64,000 nt of DNA from contig NW_002060943.1 in the NCBI RefSeq assembly GCF_000150275.1, positions 8,130,066 to 8,194,065 of the forward strand, written 5' to 3'. A program made the position numbers and the translations under genes. This document shows, one piece after another, positions 62,277 to 64,000 of the stretch. Each line of letters opens with the position of its first letter. The first letter of the stretch is position 1. The notes under the pieces were generated by a model, which was given only the letters and a program-made list of their open reading frames with translations, made no database searches and was not told where the DNA came from. Origin of the DNA: Trichoplax adhaerens. Its lineage: Eukaryota > Placozoa > Uniplacotomia > Trichoplacea > Trichoplacidae.

Positions 62277-64000
62277 ATGTCTGATGAAGGAGATATTGGT
62301 ATCCAATTAAATAGTTCATTGCACGAACTAGACCATAAAGTGCAAAAGGTAATAGAGGAAAATCAAGGTATACTTCAAAACCTCAATGTCATGATGAATA
62401 ATAAAGAAATCTCGCGGCTACATCAACAACTGAAAACCGCTGTTAGTAGTAGTTCTGGCCTACTAGAAGCTTTACAACCCGTCTCGGATATTGTACAAAA
62501 ATATGAACGAGAGGTTAGTAGAAAATTGACGACGTTGGATTATCCTCAAGATCTTACTGAGGCTAGGAGACGGCTTGATCAAGAAAGGGAAGAATGGGAA
62601 AAGGAAGTCGAAATTCAAAGAAAGGAACTTAAGAATGCCTATCGAGAAGTTGAAGAAGCTAGGAGCAGCATTAATACTATAGGACGTGAGTTAGCAGCAC
62701 AAAGAATTGCGTTAGAGGAAGAAAGGTTATCTAAAATCAACGGTAAGATATTGATTTATGATAATTTTGTCATACAGTAATTTGCGAAACTTAGCCATAA
62801 TAAGCCAGACTGATAGATAATAATATACTATGGTAGTTGTACCTTATATTATGCTATTGTGTATAGCGAATAGTAGGGTAACAATTAGTCATGCTAAAAC
62901 ATTATAATCATTAAAATGGTAAAAATTAAATGCCTTTCAATTTCTTTCCTTAATATTAATATTTCTATTTAAAAAATTATATATAGGAACGATTCAGATA
63001 TTACGAGAAAGTGATAGTGAAAAATTGCAATATCATTTGAAGCAACAAATGCTTAAAAATGTTAAGTTAGAAAAAGAAAAGATTAAAGTGGATTTTAAAC
63101 TGCAAGAAAAAATTGAAGCTTTAAAAATAGCAAATGTAACGATACAAAGATTGGATTCTGAAGTGATTCAATCTAGAGAAAGTACAGAGAAAATTGTAAA
63201 ACAATTTGAAAGGCAAACTGTTGAGGGTAATCACATACGCTAATTAAATTACTGCACTACGACTACTACTACTTAAATGATCCTTAGCTACTATCGATGT
63301 ACCAGTATTTATCGTGCATATATGAATGTACTCGTTGTTGTTAGCGCTATGGTTAAAGTCATTCTCTAAGTAATCATGCAATTATATCGCACAGTAAATG
63401 TCGGTATAGCCACTTTGTAGAATAATACTTATCTACATCGCTATAAAGATACCCACATTCTTTATCGTAGATTGGTCTTACTTTCTAATATTTATAAATT
63501 TGCCTTCAAAAATTGCTTGCTATAGGTAAATAACGATAAATTTTTGTATTTTATTTTTATTAATTAGCTAATAAACGATTAGCTGAAATGCAGCAAGAGT
63601 TGGAAAAAGCAAAAGAGAGAGCCTTGAGATTTCAAAAAATGCTCAAAAGTGAGAAATTGAAACAGATGGCACTAGAGGTGTGCAGCAATAGCGGAACAGC
63701 TTAATCGCAATTAAAGGCTATACTATACAAAGAATATTACGAGAATTTGTAGTTGATCAAGATAATAGTCTTCTACAAAATTAACTTGCAACCACAGTCA
63801 ATATCGTATTTAACCCAATCTTTATGTAGGCTGCGTTGGAGAAAGAAATACGTCTTAGAGAAGCTAGTATTACAGGACCTGAATTGTCGCCAAGGATGGA
63901 AAAAATGTATATATCTACAGTTAAGGATACTGTAGATCAAATTGCGCCTGTTACTATCCTCGGTACTACTACTGATGCTAATGAAATTAAAAAAAGAAGT
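62277..64000 (+). CDS. Coiled-coil protein, unidentified; 3' end beyond the window
   Basis: Four exons are visible: 62277-62742, 62987-63226, 63568-63677, 63830-64000 and continuing; junctions keep phase, giving 329 codons so far. ATG at 62277 (MSDEGDIGIQLNSSLHEL). Residues about 95-265 are long charged heptad-like helices (for example RRRLDQEREEWEKEVEIQRK, then QQELEKAKERALRF), predicting a parallel coiled coil. The fourth exon is less charged. No catalytic motif, signal peptide or membrane segment. I do not recognise the family; a cytoskeletal, centrosomal or ciliary role would be a guess from the coiled coil alone. Confidence 0.75.

Noticed and set aside
1-64000. CRISPR arrays, bacterial operons, tRNA or rRNA genes
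   Set aside because: The regular repeats seen are short tandem duplications or microsatellites without unique spacers; spliced genes show a eukaryotic nuclear genome; no tRNA A/B boxes or rRNA blocks were recognised by eye.

Overview
The window reads as nuclear DNA of an early-branching animal. It is strongly A+T-rich and gene-sparse on the left and gene-dense on the right. Most genes have many small exons and short GT-AG introns. It carries animal genes (a TBL1-type corepressor, metabotropic-glutamate-type receptors, DOHH, KIN17) and a CCCTAA/TTAGGG telomere-type array. Receptor expansion, compact introns and low GC fit a placozoan (Trichoplax/Hoilungia type) best. That is inference; no rRNA, tRNA or mitochondrial marker was seen to confirm it.

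Layout. 1-2.7 kb: plus-strand DGAT2/MOGAT-family acyltransferase with an unresolved 5' end. 6.1-28.8 kb: three intronless class C (mGluR-like) receptor genes in the same orientation, separated by 6.8-7.5 kb of gene-free DNA rich in old, diverged tandem repeats. 30.2-32.4 kb: complete mitochondrial enoyl-CoA hydratase gene (8 exons, minus). 33.2-33.8 kb: pentanucleotide repeat and interstitial telomeric array. 34.0-36.9 kb: KIN17 (13 exons, plus). 39.1-45.5 kb: TBL1/TBL1XR1 (15 exons, plus). 46.1-50.1 kb: deoxyhypusine hydroxylase (14 exons, minus). 50.8-51.2 kb: MRPL14 (single exon, plus). 52.5-60.8 kb: two tandem extended-SDR (DFR/cinnamoyl-CoA-reductase-like) genes with the same 8-exon structure, minus. 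62.3 kb to the end: first four exons of an unidentified coiled-coil gene, plus.

The spliced models were assembled by hand from reading frame, splice phase and remembered family consensus. For ECHS1, KIN17, TBL1, DOHH and both SDR genes every exon junction keeps phase and the joined lengths (304, 385, 497, 305, 358 and 357 codons) suit their families. The genes are not an operon-like system. The right half is a run of housekeeping genes (mitochondrial beta-oxidation, DNA/RNA binding, corepression, eIF5A hypusination, mitochondrial translation). The left half is a lineage-specific receptor cluster.

Most worth a second look: the three intronless receptors keep the glutamate-family amino-acid backbone-binding residues but have replaced the arginine that holds the glutamate side chain, and the first copy has lost two more pocket residues. 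Also notable are the telomeric array just upstream of KIN17, the palindromic (ACTGT)n tracts, and the many diverged tandem repeats around the receptors.
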